From Oscillospiraceae bacterium (lineage in GTDB: Bacteria; Bacillota; Clostridia; Oscillospirales; CAG-272), in NCBI GenBank assembly GCA_015064855.1, contig SVRK01000011.1, forward strand, positions 3,975-51,619: a stretch of DNA of 47,645 nt. Direction: 5' to 3'. Below are positions 15,401 through 23,224 of this stretch, piece after piece. The notes under the pieces were generated by a model that was given only the letters and a program-made list of their open reading frames with translations, did not search any database and was not told where the DNA came from. The position numbers and the translations under genes are program-made. Every line of letters starts with the position of its first letter. Within the stretch, counting starts at the first letter, position 1.

Positions 15401-15850
15401 ACCGAGGTTGACCAGGAGGCTATTGCATTCCTTAGCAACTATGGTGAGGACGGACTTCGCAAGCTTTGGGGAGAAAACTTTGATGAAAACTGGCAATACT
15501 ACCAAATGGACGATATTTTAGAGGGCGAATACCACGGATATATCGTTGATGGCAAGTATAAGTCCTACGGCTATGAGTACGTTATAATTGACGAGGAAAC
15601 ACTTGAAACAGAGCTTGTTCTCAATACACCACCGGAGGGTGCAGTAAAAGCGCCTAACTATACTGAGGTTGTTAAAAAATATGTTGAGCTTATGCTCGAC
15701 GAGGAGGGCTATCCCGAAAGACAGGGATGCGTTCTTGTTACAGAGGAGCTTGCAGAGGCGCTTCAAATGCTCATGGATAAATTCACATTCGAGGGTGTTG
15801 AGCACTCTTGGACAAAGCTTTGCTACTATTACGAATATCTCGGTCAATAA
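12431..15850 (+). CDS. Large lipoprotein with Thr/Glu spacer, Cna-B-like domain and thioredoxin-like domain
   Basis: A 1139-residue surface lipoprotein. The signal peptide ends in FVMASC near residue 27. A Thr/Glu spacer spans about 33-80. A Cna-B-like beta domain covers about 84-170 (PLSGIKVYVLDEAGN). Next is a TlpA/AhpC-type thioredoxin domain (about 185-430) with NFWFTTCSYC (Cys219, Cys222) and cis-Pro loop GNPVTIVID near 398. About 100 helical residues are inserted between these motifs. The second half has carbohydrate-binding-like beta domains and two copies of an unnamed module with GYYH and a closing CYYYxYxG (about 650-760 and 945-1139). A calcium-loop-like DSNGDGVNE lies near 857. 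AGGAG precedes the ATG. Likely role: extracytoplasmic thiol-disulfide exchange tied to the cell surface. Confidence 0.8.
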   Translation: MLKTKKVLTLLMALVLVLSAIFVMASCGRPPIETETETETETETETETETETETETDTETDTETESDTETETESETETETDNEGETSFVVTVETQGKMPLSGIKVYVLDEAGNITKDRIGTTDNKGKVTFTLPTDEEFEILLEDAPAGYVVEDTYPMGEDGATIVLESELRTGDFSKASYKLGDIVYDYSIVVDGVTYKFSEILEEKEAIVLNFWFTTCSYCIEEFPDMEASYSKYSDRIALFALNGKLGGDNETAVNNFKNAFYAEFGSYTAICNELKKDESLTALANALLANTATKTNKFDKTKIETALDNLLTSVKADDVVTAANDLANAIETAIGDCEENKLKIALANFVNDLRESDASNIDDTFAGAKVGIVGAFGLDLTMIKDTNDIESAFGITGNPVTIVIDRYGMFSFTHTGAVPSEKHFDMLFEYYLQTDENYRQNTFNDITELTPTDKPTAEMPSQEALENALGSEDFGISYSPETESNDAEYSWPFVVTTKDGVTCIKPSNFDKDSSFATLHANVTLKAGEAFMFDFLSSTEQGYDILYVLVNGQDIYTISGEGEEWGGCCPWVATEDGTYDIAFIYLKNISDYEGDDAVYLKNFRVVNAEDIDVETYIPRDAVSGGLTDDMSDYKNYITVVLGDDGYYHVGDKNGPLLLASLINYTNYSKTISLTLTISETKELIVDGVNCYEDLIKYCNYASNSQIYSYCPVTPTLQKYLDAFVKQNKGFGTGNPNQWLTLCYYYDAYGTDGKQLEDPIKGLASFSAYEVKEDSPNLVEYNRVIMPRGLLYKFVPTKSGAYRFTTDSDYEVDGWIFIGDHDEWVENGDRIQYAYSDNGERFCTELLIDSGVDSNGDGVNELIRDYTNASMVAYLEAGEEYYIDFAYYDQYQYGKFTFDVKYLGETFDYFISASPGPFTWEEGIGGAQGDTIAGGIDVAIDEDGYYRHLLADGTLGSLLYADFYQYTSTFTEMSIQDLIKSNAFNFAITEVDQEAIAFLSNYGEDGLRKLWGENFDENWQYYQMDDILEGEYHGYIVDGKYKSYGYEYVIIDEETLETELVLNTPPEGAVKAPNYTEVVKKYVELMLDEEGYPERQGCVLVTEELAEALQMLMDKFTFEGVEHSWTKLCYYYEYLGQ
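12527..12672 (+). repeat. Hexanucleotide Thr/Glu spacer tract
   Basis: Near-tandem GAAACN/GAGACN units, the longest of the tracts in this window. They encode the flexible stalk after the lipobox. Confidence 0.8.
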
Positions 15851-15876
15851 GTAACCGAAAAAGCAAATAGGTTTAC

Positions 15877-15905
15877 AAATTAGGCGGAGTAATTCCGCCT
15901 AATTT
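15877..15905 (+). terminator. Hairpin between lipoprotein genes
   Basis: Twelve-bp stem AAATTAGGCGGA/TCCGCCTAATTT, loop of five, followed by a mixed A/T run. It is either a terminator or a partial terminator that sets relative amounts of the next two lipoproteins; no clear promoter lies in the 74-base gap. Confidence 0.65.
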
Positions 15906-15924
15906 ATTTAAAAACGGAGAAATT

Positions 15925-17664
15925 ATGAACAAAAAAATTATATTATTTGTAGCTTTTATATTGATTTTGGCTTTTGTGATTTCTGCTTGCGGTGGCTCAA
16001 CAGACACACAAACTGAGACAGAGTCAGAAACCGATACACAAACTGAAACAAATACAGAAACAGAAACAGAAACCGAAACAAATACAGATACGGAAACAAA
16101 TACAGAAACGGATACAAATTCGGACACGTCCTCAAATGAAATTGAATATTCCGTTAAGGTAGTGAACTTCAAGGGCGAACCTGTCTCCTCCGGACTTTTC
16201 ATCCAAATTTTAAAGGATGGAAAAGAGCTTGGCAGTATGAAAAAGGCTAACAAAGAGGGAACAGCGACCTTTACTCTTGAAAAAGGAAGCTATACCTTTG
16301 AGATAATTTATACTGCTACAGATAGTGATAAAATCACTTATGATGCGGAGGAATGTGTTTTAAGCACAAAGAAACCGTCAAAGGAAATCATGCTATATAA
16401 CGTTGAAACTGAAGGTAGTATGCTAATTTATCCATACGACGCTGATGAGGGTGACCGCTACGAGTACAGCGCGAAATTTGTAAGCGAGGGCGCAAATAAG
16501 GTAGCTATTGATGGCATTTCATATTATGTTTTCCACCCGAAACGCGGAGGAGTGTACAAGTTTAGCTATATTTGCGATGTTGCAATTACCTTTGGATACT
16601 TTGGAGAAAGCGCACATTACGTATATGAAAACGGTGAGACCGAGCTTGTTGACAGAGCCTTTGAGAAGGAGGTTAAGGAGTCAAGCATTGTCGGCGGTGG
16701 TGGCACGGTTATTTTGGGCGTTAAATCCAAAGCGACAGATAGCTGCTTTATAACAATAGAGCGTATAAGAGATGAAGAAAAACCGATTGAGCAGATTGAA
16801 TATACCGCGAAAGAGGTTCCGAGCTCTGTTTGTAAATATAATTACTTAAATATGGATTTGGTGGCTCTTGATATAACAAGTGAGGATTTAACAGTCGTTT
16901 ATAACGAGGAAGACGGTTACTATCATTTAAATACAGTAGACGGACCTCTTGTTCTTGTGAAAATTTCCGTACCAAGCAGATTTATGACATCATTTACAGA
17001 AATATGCGAGAACACCAAGCTCTTTAAAATTGAGTCTGATGCGTCAGGTAAGCCTTTTAGAATGGAGGTTTACAATGAATTGTTTTCAAAATACGCTAAA
17101 AAGTGCGACAAAACAGGCGTTGTTCCGCTAAACAAGGAGCTTGAATACGTAATTAAAAACATTTTGGAGCAACAGGAATGGTACGGTGAGCAAAATATTT
17201 TCAAATATCCCGATACAATCGATGAAAATAATAACGTAATAGAGGGAGAAAAAATTTACGTTCCTGAAGAAAACGCGTGGCTTTTCCCATGCTGTTATAT
17301 GCTTGAAAACGATAAAGGCACAGAAGAAACTAAGATTTTGGTTAACGATACTATTGACCCCGAAAGCTATTTGGTTAGAATCGATGCCAACGAAACATTA
17401 TATCTTAAGGCGTCAAATGACAGAAAAGCAACCCTTACAATCCTTAACGCACAACAAATAAAGGTTAAGGTTAACGGTGTAGACAAAGAATATACAGCCG
17501 ACGAAAACGGAAAAATCGAAATTCTTCTTGAAACAATACCATATGTATATGAAGACGAGGAAACTGGCGAGATGACAGATGGCGTATATCCTATTGAATT
17601 TTCAATATTAAACGAGGGCGAAGAAACGTTAGACCTTGAATTTACATACGTTACTAAATTATAA
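15925..17664 (+). CDS. Thr/Glu-spacer lipoprotein with Cna-B-like domain and GYYH module
   Basis: A 579-residue lipoprotein. The signal peptide ends in the lipobox VISAC, followed by a Thr/Glu/Asn spacer (about 27-70). A Cna-B or carboxypeptidase-regulatory-like beta domain follows (about 72-150: PVSSGLFIQILKDGKELGS). A second beta domain (about 165-290) resembles bacterial pre-peptidase C-terminal domains (YYVFHPKRGGVYKFSY). From about 325 comes the module also found twice in the preceding protein (GYYHLNTVDGPLVLVKIS, later WLFPCCYMLEN). No catalytic motif is visible. GGAG precedes the ATG. The next gene begins 11 bases after the stop, so the two are co-transcribed. Probably a surface adhesin or scaffold; function unknown. 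Confidence 0.75.
   Translation: MNKKIILFVAFILILAFVISACGGSTDTQTETESETDTQTETNTETETETETNTDTETNTETDTNSDTSSNEIEYSVKVVNFKGEPVSSGLFIQILKDGKELGSMKKANKEGTATFTLEKGSYTFEIIYTATDSDKITYDAEECVLSTKKPSKEIMLYNVETEGSMLIYPYDADEGDRYEYSAKFVSEGANKVAIDGISYYVFHPKRGGVYKFSYICDVAITFGYFGESAHYVYENGETELVDRAFEKEVKESSIVGGGGTVILGVKSKATDSCFITIERIRDEEKPIEQIEYTAKEVPSSVCKYNYLNMDLVALDITSEDLTVVYNEEDGYYHLNTVDGPLVLVKISVPSRFMTSFTEICENTKLFKIESDASGKPFRMEVYNELFSKYAKKCDKTGVVPLNKELEYVIKNILEQQEWYGEQNIFKYPDTIDENNNVIEGEKIYVPEENAWLFPCCYMLENDKGTEETKILVNDTIDPESYLVRIDANETLYLKASNDRKATLTILNAQQIKVKVNGVDKEYTADENGKIEILLETIPYVYEDEETGEMTDGVYPIEFSILNEGEETLDLEFTYVTKL
16003..16128 (+). repeat. Hexanucleotide Thr/Glu spacer tract
   Basis: Degenerate GAAACN and AATACN units encode the stalk of this lipoprotein. 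Confidence 0.75.
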
Positions 17665-17675
17665 CGGAGGAAAAA

Positions 17676-19823
17676 ATGAAGAAAATACTTGCTATTCTAT
17701 TAATAGTTATGTTTGTTTTCGGTATGGTGTTTGTATTCGCTTCCTGTGGCGGAACAGAAACTGAAACTAACTCTGAAACAGAAACCGAAACAGAAACCGA
17801 AGCGGAAACCGAAACAGAAACCGAAACAGATACTGAAACAGATACTGAAACAGAAACAGAAACTGAAACGGAAACAGATGAGGGAGAGCCCGAGGAAATT
17901 ATTTATACAATTTACGTAGAAGACCAGTTTGGTAATCCTATTGAAGGCGTTAATCTTCAAATTTGCAGTAAGGAAGGCTTCTGCTTACCCTCAAAATATT
18001 CAGATGCAGAGGGAGTTGTTAAATATACATATGAGGACGACGGCTCTTCCTTCAAGGTGCAAATAAACTCTGTTCCTATGGAAGACGGCTACATTATGCC
18101 GGAAGTGACGGAATATCCATTTGCAGAGGGCAGTAACAGAATAGTAGTTGTAATTAATAAAAATGAAACATATAGAGTAACTGTTTCCGACCTATATGGC
18201 AGAAAGCTTTCGGGTATTTTGGTTGAGTTACTTGATGAAGAAGACAAGGTTGTTAATAGTATTATAACGTCGGCTGATGGAAAAGCGGAATTTATCGTTG
18301 AGCCCGGTACTTATACCGCAAGGGCAAGACATAGCGAGGATAATGCTGCTTTTAAACCTGTTGGTGATGGAAGCATCAGCTTTGAAAAAAGCAAAAAGGT
18401 AGAAACACAATTCGTTGTTGTTGATTCACCGATTAACTATACGGTTAACCTAAATTTTGGCGAGGAGCTGCTAAAACCGGAGGGCGATATAACCGTAAAA
18501 CTATATAACAAAGAGCTTGAACTTGTAGCCGAGTCAACGGCTGCAAACGACAAGGTGGTATTTAACGTGCCAAACGGCAATTATTATGCAGTGCTTGACA
18601 ACTACTATGCAGCACCTGTTGAATTTTACAAGAACGGAAAAACAGTAGGCGAAATGACACTGGGCAACATAGAGCTTGGTGCAACCAAGGAAACACCTAT
18701 CTTTTTAACAGATGAAATTAATACAACTCTTTATAATGATCAATCAGCTTGGTATTATATCCCTGATTCAGAAGGGAAAATAGTAGAGATTTATTCATCA
18801 ACTGCAATAGTTTATTATAATGGCGTGGAAAAGGAACGAGTTGATGGCGTTGTGAAATTTGAATTGAAGGCAGGTGCAAAAATAAAGATTTTAACGACGC
18901 TTGAAAATGATTTTGATACAATCACTGGTAAGGTATATCTACCAGGTTCAAAGAAAACTCCACATGAAATAGACGCCACAGAGATTGGTGAGGGCTTTTC
19001 ATTTGATGTCAAGGTGCTAGAAAATAAGGCGCTTTATTACTCATTTGTTGCTGACAAGGACGGCACAGTGAAGATTAATAGCGATACCGAAAACGCATAT
19101 ATCTTGGTAAATGGAAACCCAAATAAAAAGTCGGTAAAGGCAGGGGACAGGGTAGTTATTTGCTTCACAGCAACCGACGAGGAGCATCCCGATCTTATAA
19201 TTAAAGCAAATATGACATTTGCCCAAACACAGGCGGATTACAAGGTGGATGTGCTTCTTGAAAATGCACCAAAGCCAAATGCCTCTATTGGACTTTACAA
19301 GTATAATGGAACAGATTACGAGCATATAGAAAGTGTTACCTGTGATGAAAACGGAAAATACACCTTCCAAGCTCTTACAGAAACCGCTGATTACTATATA
19401 AAGGCAGTGTGTGACGAGGGATACGAAACACAAGTGGAATATATCCCATTTGGTGATGAAACAGAATTGAAAATTTACATCTATCACAAAAGAGATGGAA
19501 GCCAAGAGTATCCATTCCTTGTTGATGCAGGAGAAGGCTCAAGCAGTGTTACAACAGTGACTATCGAGAGCGGAAAAACAGTATGCTATCAAATATTCTT
19601 TGTTTACGGAACTGTAATCACTATTGATAATGGTGAAGCAAAGCTTGAAATCATTGTAAACGGTACAACAAATGAGATATTGACGGGCACAAATCTTTCG
19701 TACGTTTTAAGCGGTGAAAAGCCTGACACAAATACAAGAGTTTTACTTGTATTTTCAATGGCTGACGAAAATGCAAGCGGTGAGGTTACGTTGACCATTG
19801 TTGCTCCTCAAGTGGGCGAATAA
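17676..19823 (+). CDS. Thr/Glu-spacer lipoprotein with Cys-containing beta module
   Basis: A 715-residue lipoprotein. The signal peptide ends in VFASC near residue 24 and a Thr/Glu spacer runs to about 68. The first folded domain (about 75-165) holds GVNLQICSKEGFCLPS and FKVQINSVP, closely matching the C-terminal module of the cyclophilin lipoprotein. Further Cna-B or transthyretin-like repeats follow (about 168-250: RVTVSDLYGRKLSGILVELLDEE; about 250-335; about 545-615), mixed with pre-peptidase-C-like domains (WYYIPDSEGKIVEIYS; ALYYSFVADKDGTVKI). No LPXTG motif, so anchoring is by lipid. AGGAGG lies 5 bases before the ATG. It closes the three-lipoprotein cluster. Likely a scaffold or binding protein; ligand unknown. 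Confidence 0.75.
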   Translation: MKKILAILLIVMFVFGMVFVFASCGGTETETNSETETETETEAETETETETDTETDTETETETETETDEGEPEEIIYTIYVEDQFGNPIEGVNLQICSKEGFCLPSKYSDAEGVVKYTYEDDGSSFKVQINSVPMEDGYIMPEVTEYPFAEGSNRIVVVINKNETYRVTVSDLYGRKLSGILVELLDEEDKVVNSIITSADGKAEFIVEPGTYTARARHSEDNAAFKPVGDGSISFEKSKKVETQFVVVDSPINYTVNLNFGEELLKPEGDITVKLYNKELELVAESTAANDKVVFNVPNGNYYAVLDNYYAAPVEFYKNGKTVGEMTLGNIELGATKETPIFLTDEINTTLYNDQSAWYYIPDSEGKIVEIYSSTAIVYYNGVEKERVDGVVKFELKAGAKIKILTTLENDFDTITGKVYLPGSKKTPHEIDATEIGEGFSFDVKVLENKALYYSFVADKDGTVKINSDTENAYILVNGNPNKKSVKAGDRVVICFTATDEEHPDLIIKANMTFAQTQADYKVDVLLENAPKPNASIGLYKYNGTDYEHIESVTCDENGKYTFQALTETADYYIKAVCDEGYETQVEYIPFGDETELKIYIYHKRDGSQEYPFLVDAGEGSSSVTTVTIESGKTVCYQIFFVYGTVITIDNGEAKLEIIVNGTTNEILTGTNLSYVLSGEKPDTNTRVLLVFSMADENASGEVTLTIVAPQVGE
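17755..17877 (+). repeat. Hexanucleotide Thr/Glu spacer tract
   Basis: GAAACN-type units encoding the stalk, similar in length and pattern to the three other plus-strand tracts. Confidence 0.75.
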
Positions 19824-19824
19824 T

Positions 19825-19853
19825 AAAAAGGGGATTTTCTAAATCCCCTTTTT
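19825..19853 (+). terminator. Terminator of the lipoprotein cluster
   Basis: Stem AAAAGGGGATTT/AAATCCCCTTTT with loop TCT and a T-run. Confidence 0.85.
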
Positions 19854-19862
19854 AAATAAAAT

Positions 19863-19890
19863 AAAAGGCGTTGTTTTTTCAACGCCTTTT
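19863..19890 (-). terminator. Terminator of the polyferredoxin operon
   Basis: Stem AAAAGGCGTTG/CAACGCCTTTT with a six-base loop, just past the minus-strand stop at 19898. Confidence 0.8.
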
Positions 19891-19897
19891 ACTTTTG

Positions 19898-21835
19898 TTA
19901 GTTTTGATTTAAAGCATCCTTTACAGCGTTAAGAAGTGTGTTTTTGTCAAGCTCTCCGCGCTTTGTGAATGTAATAATACCGTTTTCATCAATGATAACA
20001 GTCATAGGGTACATATTGTACTTGCTTCCTCCAAGATCCATATAATATGCATCGTTGCCGGAGGATAGAGCAGTGTCCTTTAAGAATATCATATTTGATT
20101 CAGGATACGTTTCTTTCACATAGTCAAATGCTTGTTCAAAGCTTGGGTCTGTTGAGTGAACAGCAAATACCGTAACCAAATCCTTGTAGGTGGCTGCAAC
20201 CTCGTCAAAATACGGAAGCTCTGCTTTGCAAGGAACACAGTTCGCATACCAGAAGTTAATAATGGTTACCTTGCCGGTTTTTGTCGGGTCGAGCTTTTCA
20301 CCAGTAAAGCCGTTCTCGTCAAATACTTGTAAAGATGCAGATGGACAGGTGTTGCCAACCTTGTTTCCAACGGGTGGCTTCTTTGCTGTTTCTGTGTCGG
20401 TTTCTGTATCTGTTCCAACATCTGAATCTGTGCTTGAATCAGCCTCTGAGTCGGCTTCGGTTTCAGTATCTGTTTCGATAGGAGCTTTCAAGCCTTCCCA
20501 TAGCTGGTCGTTCTTTATTACGTTATAATATACAAGCGCGCCAACTAAAATAATTGCCATTACAGCACCAATAATTGATTTTATCATAGTGCTTCTTTTT
20601 TTGGCCTTTTGCTTTGCTAATTTGTTTTGCTCGTTTATAGCTTCGATTTCCTCGTCTGTTGCATCGCTTGGAATATCAATTTCGTTAGGTGCTAAAAAGA
20701 TTTTTGAGCCCTTGAAGGAAATAGCCTTTGTTGGACAAACATCTACACAATCACCACAGCTTATACATTCGCGGTCGCCAACGTGACGAATATCCATTTT
20801 ACATACGCTTGTGCAACGTCCGCAATTTGTACATTTTGGCTTTTCAAGCTTGATACCGAAGAACGAAATCTTGTTGAAAAGACTATAAATTGCGCCCATA
20901 GGGCAGATAAAACGGCAAAATGCTCTGTAAATGAAGACGGAAGCAACGACAAAGCAAACAAATAATGAGAATTTCCAAGTGAATAGAGCACCAAGACGCT
21001 CAAGCTCATCAAGTGCTTGTGGTAAAATTCCAAATGCCGCCTCTAAAATACCGGCAGGACAAATGAATTTACAGAATGCGGGATAAAATCCGATAACCGC
21101 AAAAACAAATACAAATAAAACTAAAATTACGTATTTTAAATGTGATAATGCGCGAGTAACGGGGTTCTTTGGCATTTTTGGTGTCTTTATCTTGTAAAGA
21201 AGGTCTTGAACAAGTCCGAATGGACAAAGCCAACCGCAAACCATACGGCCAAACATAAGTCCGTATAAGAAAATTATGCCAAGAACATAGAAAGAATATT
21301 TGTGGTCGCCTATGCTATTTTGAAGCGAACCAAGAGGACAAGCGCCAACAGCACCGGGACAGGAATAGCAGTTTATGCCGGGTGTACAAATAAGCTTGTC
21401 GTTACCTTGATACATATTGCCCTGTATGTAGCCTTTAATGTTTGCATTAAAGAGCAGAGCAGTGTACAGCTGAATGAGTCTGCGCTTTGATGGAATCAAT
21501 CCTTTCAAAGCTCCTAAAACGCGTTGCCAATATGTAGGCTTTTTAGGCTTTTCGTTAAGGTCTATAACAACAGTGTCGTGAGCTATAGCGACGTTTCTTA
21601 CATAGTCGGAGACTTCCTCATCGTCAATATAAGGCTCAGGGTCGGGAAGCTTAAACTCGGTTGTGAATTCATCATCATAATCCTTGAATCTTAATTCATC
21701 ATCCTCAATAATATCTTTAATATTAATATTTATTAAATCATCATCGGAATAGCGTTGCCTAGGCTCGTGCACAAAAACACCGGGCGTATCTGTCTTAACT
21801 GGGGTAATAGGAATTATAATTTGCTTTTTACTCAT
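19898..21835 (-). CDS. Membrane polyferredoxin fused to an extracytoplasmic TlpA-like thioredoxin domain
   Basis: A 645-residue protein in three parts. After an acidic cytoplasmic N terminus (1-100) comes a NapH/CcoG/YccM-like core (about 120-330) with several membrane helices and the motifs CGWLCPFG, CKFICPAG and CRFICPMG. Two ferredoxin motifs (about 335-370: CTNCGRCTSVC and CISCGDCVDVCP) bind two [4Fe-4S] clusters on the cytoplasmic side. A further helix (about 425-445) and a Thr/Glu/Asp spacer lead to a TlpA/ResA-type domain with NFWYANCVPC (Cys533, Cys536) and a cis-Pro loop near YPMTVIID. The design suggests electrons pass from cytoplasmic ferredoxin through the membrane to an external thiol pair. 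It follows the CXXC-tailed gene by 10 bases. Known relatives keep these parts as separate neighbouring genes. Confidence 0.88.
   Translation of the reverse strand: MSKKQIIIPITPVKTDTPGVFVHEPRQRYSDDDLININIKDIIEDDELRFKDYDDEFTTEFKLPDPEPYIDDEEVSDYVRNVAIAHDTVVIDLNEKPKKPTYWQRVLGALKGLIPSKRRLIQLYTALLFNANIKGYIQGNMYQGNDKLICTPGINCYSCPGAVGACPLGSLQNSIGDHKYSFYVLGIIFLYGLMFGRMVCGWLCPFGLVQDLLYKIKTPKMPKNPVTRALSHLKYVILVLFVFVFAVIGFYPAFCKFICPAGILEAAFGILPQALDELERLGALFTWKFSLFVCFVVASVFIYRAFCRFICPMGAIYSLFNKISFFGIKLEKPKCTNCGRCTSVCKMDIRHVGDRECISCGDCVDVCPTKAISFKGSKIFLAPNEIDIPSDATDEEIEAINEQNKLAKQKAKKRSTMIKSIIGAVMAIILVGALVYYNVIKNDQLWEGLKAPIETDTETEADSEADSSTDSDVGTDTETDTETAKKPPVGNKVGNTCPSASLQVFDENGFTGEKLDPTKTGKVTIINFWYANCVPCKAELPYFDEVAATYKDLVTVFAVHSTDPSFEQAFDYVKETYPESNMIFLKDTALSSGNDAYYMDLGGSKYNMYPMTVIIDENGIITFTKRGELDKNTLLNAVKDALNQN
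20373..20480 (-). repeat. Thr/Glu/Asp/Ser spacer tract inside the polyferredoxin-TlpA fusion
   Basis: Degenerate six-base units, the same style as in the lipoprotein genes but on the other strand. They encode the stalk between the last membrane helix and the thioredoxin domain. Confidence 0.7.
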
Positions 21836-21845
21836 AAATTCCTCC

Positions 21846-22682
21846 TTAACCTAATCCAATGCAACCTGTGCAAATTCTGTTTGCAATAGAGGTGACAAAA
21901 TCGAATTCATTCATAGTTCCGCTGACGTTCAAAAAGCCCAATAAAATCAAAGTAACAGACAAAACGAGAAGTATACATTGGAATACAATCTTTATAGGCT
22001 TTTTATGTTTTTTAAAGAAACAGGATTTTTCGCAAATTTCCTCTTTTTTAGACACGTGTCGCTTGTTTTTTGCGTTATATTCGACTATTGCACGCACAGC
22101 CTCTAATTCCTTTTCGTATGTAAAGCTTGCGAAAATGTAGTATATTGCAGTGACAAAAATAGGAATTGCGGCATAGGAAAGCGTGGTTAAAATGATAATT
22201 AAAACTGTTTGAAAATCTTCAGCATTAACCTCTTTATAATTGCTTGCAGTAAAGAGATAAACAAAAGCTCCTGACGTACCTATCAAAGCGTTTGCTATGG
22301 TAACGATAAGGAAAATTAGTCTAAATCTGCGTTGACTTTTGATAACGTCAACGAAAGCCTTGGGAGAGTCATTCAAATCAATCCTTTTAGAAAGATTTTT
22401 GATAATAACCTTGTCCTCGATAAACGAATTAAGCTTTTTCCTTTCACCGGGGACAAAAATATGTAAAAGCCCTCCGGCAATTATAGCAACAACTGTAAGA
22501 GCGGTAGGAATTATCAAACGATTGAATTGAGCCTTGATTGCTTCGGGTGTAAACGGACTTACTTCAGCGCTTTTATAGATGTTTAGGCATGCAATAGTAA
22601 AGCAAACGCCAAGCACCGCAATGAGCAGCGACAATGTGATTCCGTAAATCAAATGAACAAGCTTCGCTTGTTTCTCATTCAT
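21846..22682 (-). CDS. Membrane protein with C-terminal CXXC tail (CD1871A-like)
   Basis: A 278-residue protein with about five hydrophobic segments (10-32, 52-74, 118-140, 158-183, 230-250) and basic loops. The chain ends in NRICTGCIGLG, with Cys271 and Cys274. That tail matches the ending of the very short clostridial proteins named CD1871A-family CXXC proteins, normally about 40 residues and encoded next to polyferredoxin and TlpA genes. Here the tail is carried by a much larger membrane protein, and the polyferredoxin-TlpA fusion follows 10 bases later. It probably serves as partner or assembly factor in the same electron path. AAGGAGGAG precedes the ATG. Body of the protein not recognised. 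Confidence 0.7.
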   Translation of the reverse strand: MNEKQAKLVHLIYGITLSLLIAVLGVCFTIACLNIYKSAEVSPFTPEAIKAQFNRLIIPTALTVVAIIAGGLLHIFVPGERKKLNSFIEDKVIIKNLSKRIDLNDSPKAFVDVIKSQRRFRLIFLIVTIANALIGTSGAFVYLFTASNYKEVNAEDFQTVLIIILTTLSYAAIPIFVTAIYYIFASFTYEKELEAVRAIVEYNAKNKRHVSKKEEICEKSCFFKKHKKPIKIVFQCILLVLSVTLILLGFLNVSGTMNEFDFVTSIANRICTGCIGLG

Positions 22683-22718
22683 AGATGCTCCTCCTTATAA
22701 TATAAATGCTTATTGGTA

Positions 22719-22747
22719 ATTCTAGCATAATTTTATAATATTGTCAA
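22719..22747 (-). promoter_or_regulatory. Promoter of the polyferredoxin operon
   Basis: Minus strand TTGACA (22747-22742), 17-bp spacer, TAGAAT (22724-22719). Confidence 0.8.
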
Positions 22748-23132
22748 GATAAAAAAGCAATTTTTAGTTTCTAGCAAAAAAACGGTTCGGTAAGCAAAGA
22801 AAAAGCACGAAGGACGAGCTCTAGATCAACAAATTAATTCTCAATGTGAAAATTAGACACTCTCCTTGACTAAAAAACAAAAAACACACACGTGTCGCAG
22901 CTTTTTCTAAAACAAAAGAGACGAAAGCAGGTGATAAAGCATTTTTTAAGAAATTGTAAATTTTTTATATTATATTTAATAAAAAATAGTTTAATTGTGT
23001 AAAGCTTATCAATTGAAAAATCCTCAAGATGCCTTGCGCTGTTTAGCGTTTTAACACTTTCCAACTTTACTAGGATAAAGAAAATGCTGTACAAACTTTA
23101 AAGTTACAATTTTTTAAAAACTAATTTTTTAC
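22748..23132. other. AT-rich gap without a recognisable gene
   Basis: About 385 bases between two divergent promoters. The short open frames here are AT-rich and lack ribosome sites. An 11-base ACACGTGTCGC at about 22890 recurs inside the neighbouring gene near 22053, probably by chance. I see no RNA gene. Confidence 0.5.
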
Positions 23133-23161
23133 TTGTAATTTTATACCTATTGTGATATAAT
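23133..23161 (+). promoter_or_regulatory. Promoter of the subtilase/Opp operon
   Basis: TTGTAA (23133-23138), 17-bp spacer, TATAAT (23156-23161). GAAAGG lies before the ATG at 23225. It is the only clear promoter seen before the terminator at 39875. Confidence 0.7.
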
Positions 23162-23224
23162 GTCACCGTATGTTATCAATATTATAATATATCACACGCA
23201 AAATATAAAGAAAGGCAAAAAACA

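Noticed and set aside
7850..19823. Sortase-anchored pilins, because of Cna-B-like domains
   Set aside because: All have a lipobox and no LPXTG motif; no sortase gene is present.
22870..23094. Minus-strand 74-codon frame in the large gap
   Set aside because: Very AT-rich, no ribosome site, no promoter in the right place and no recognisable domain.
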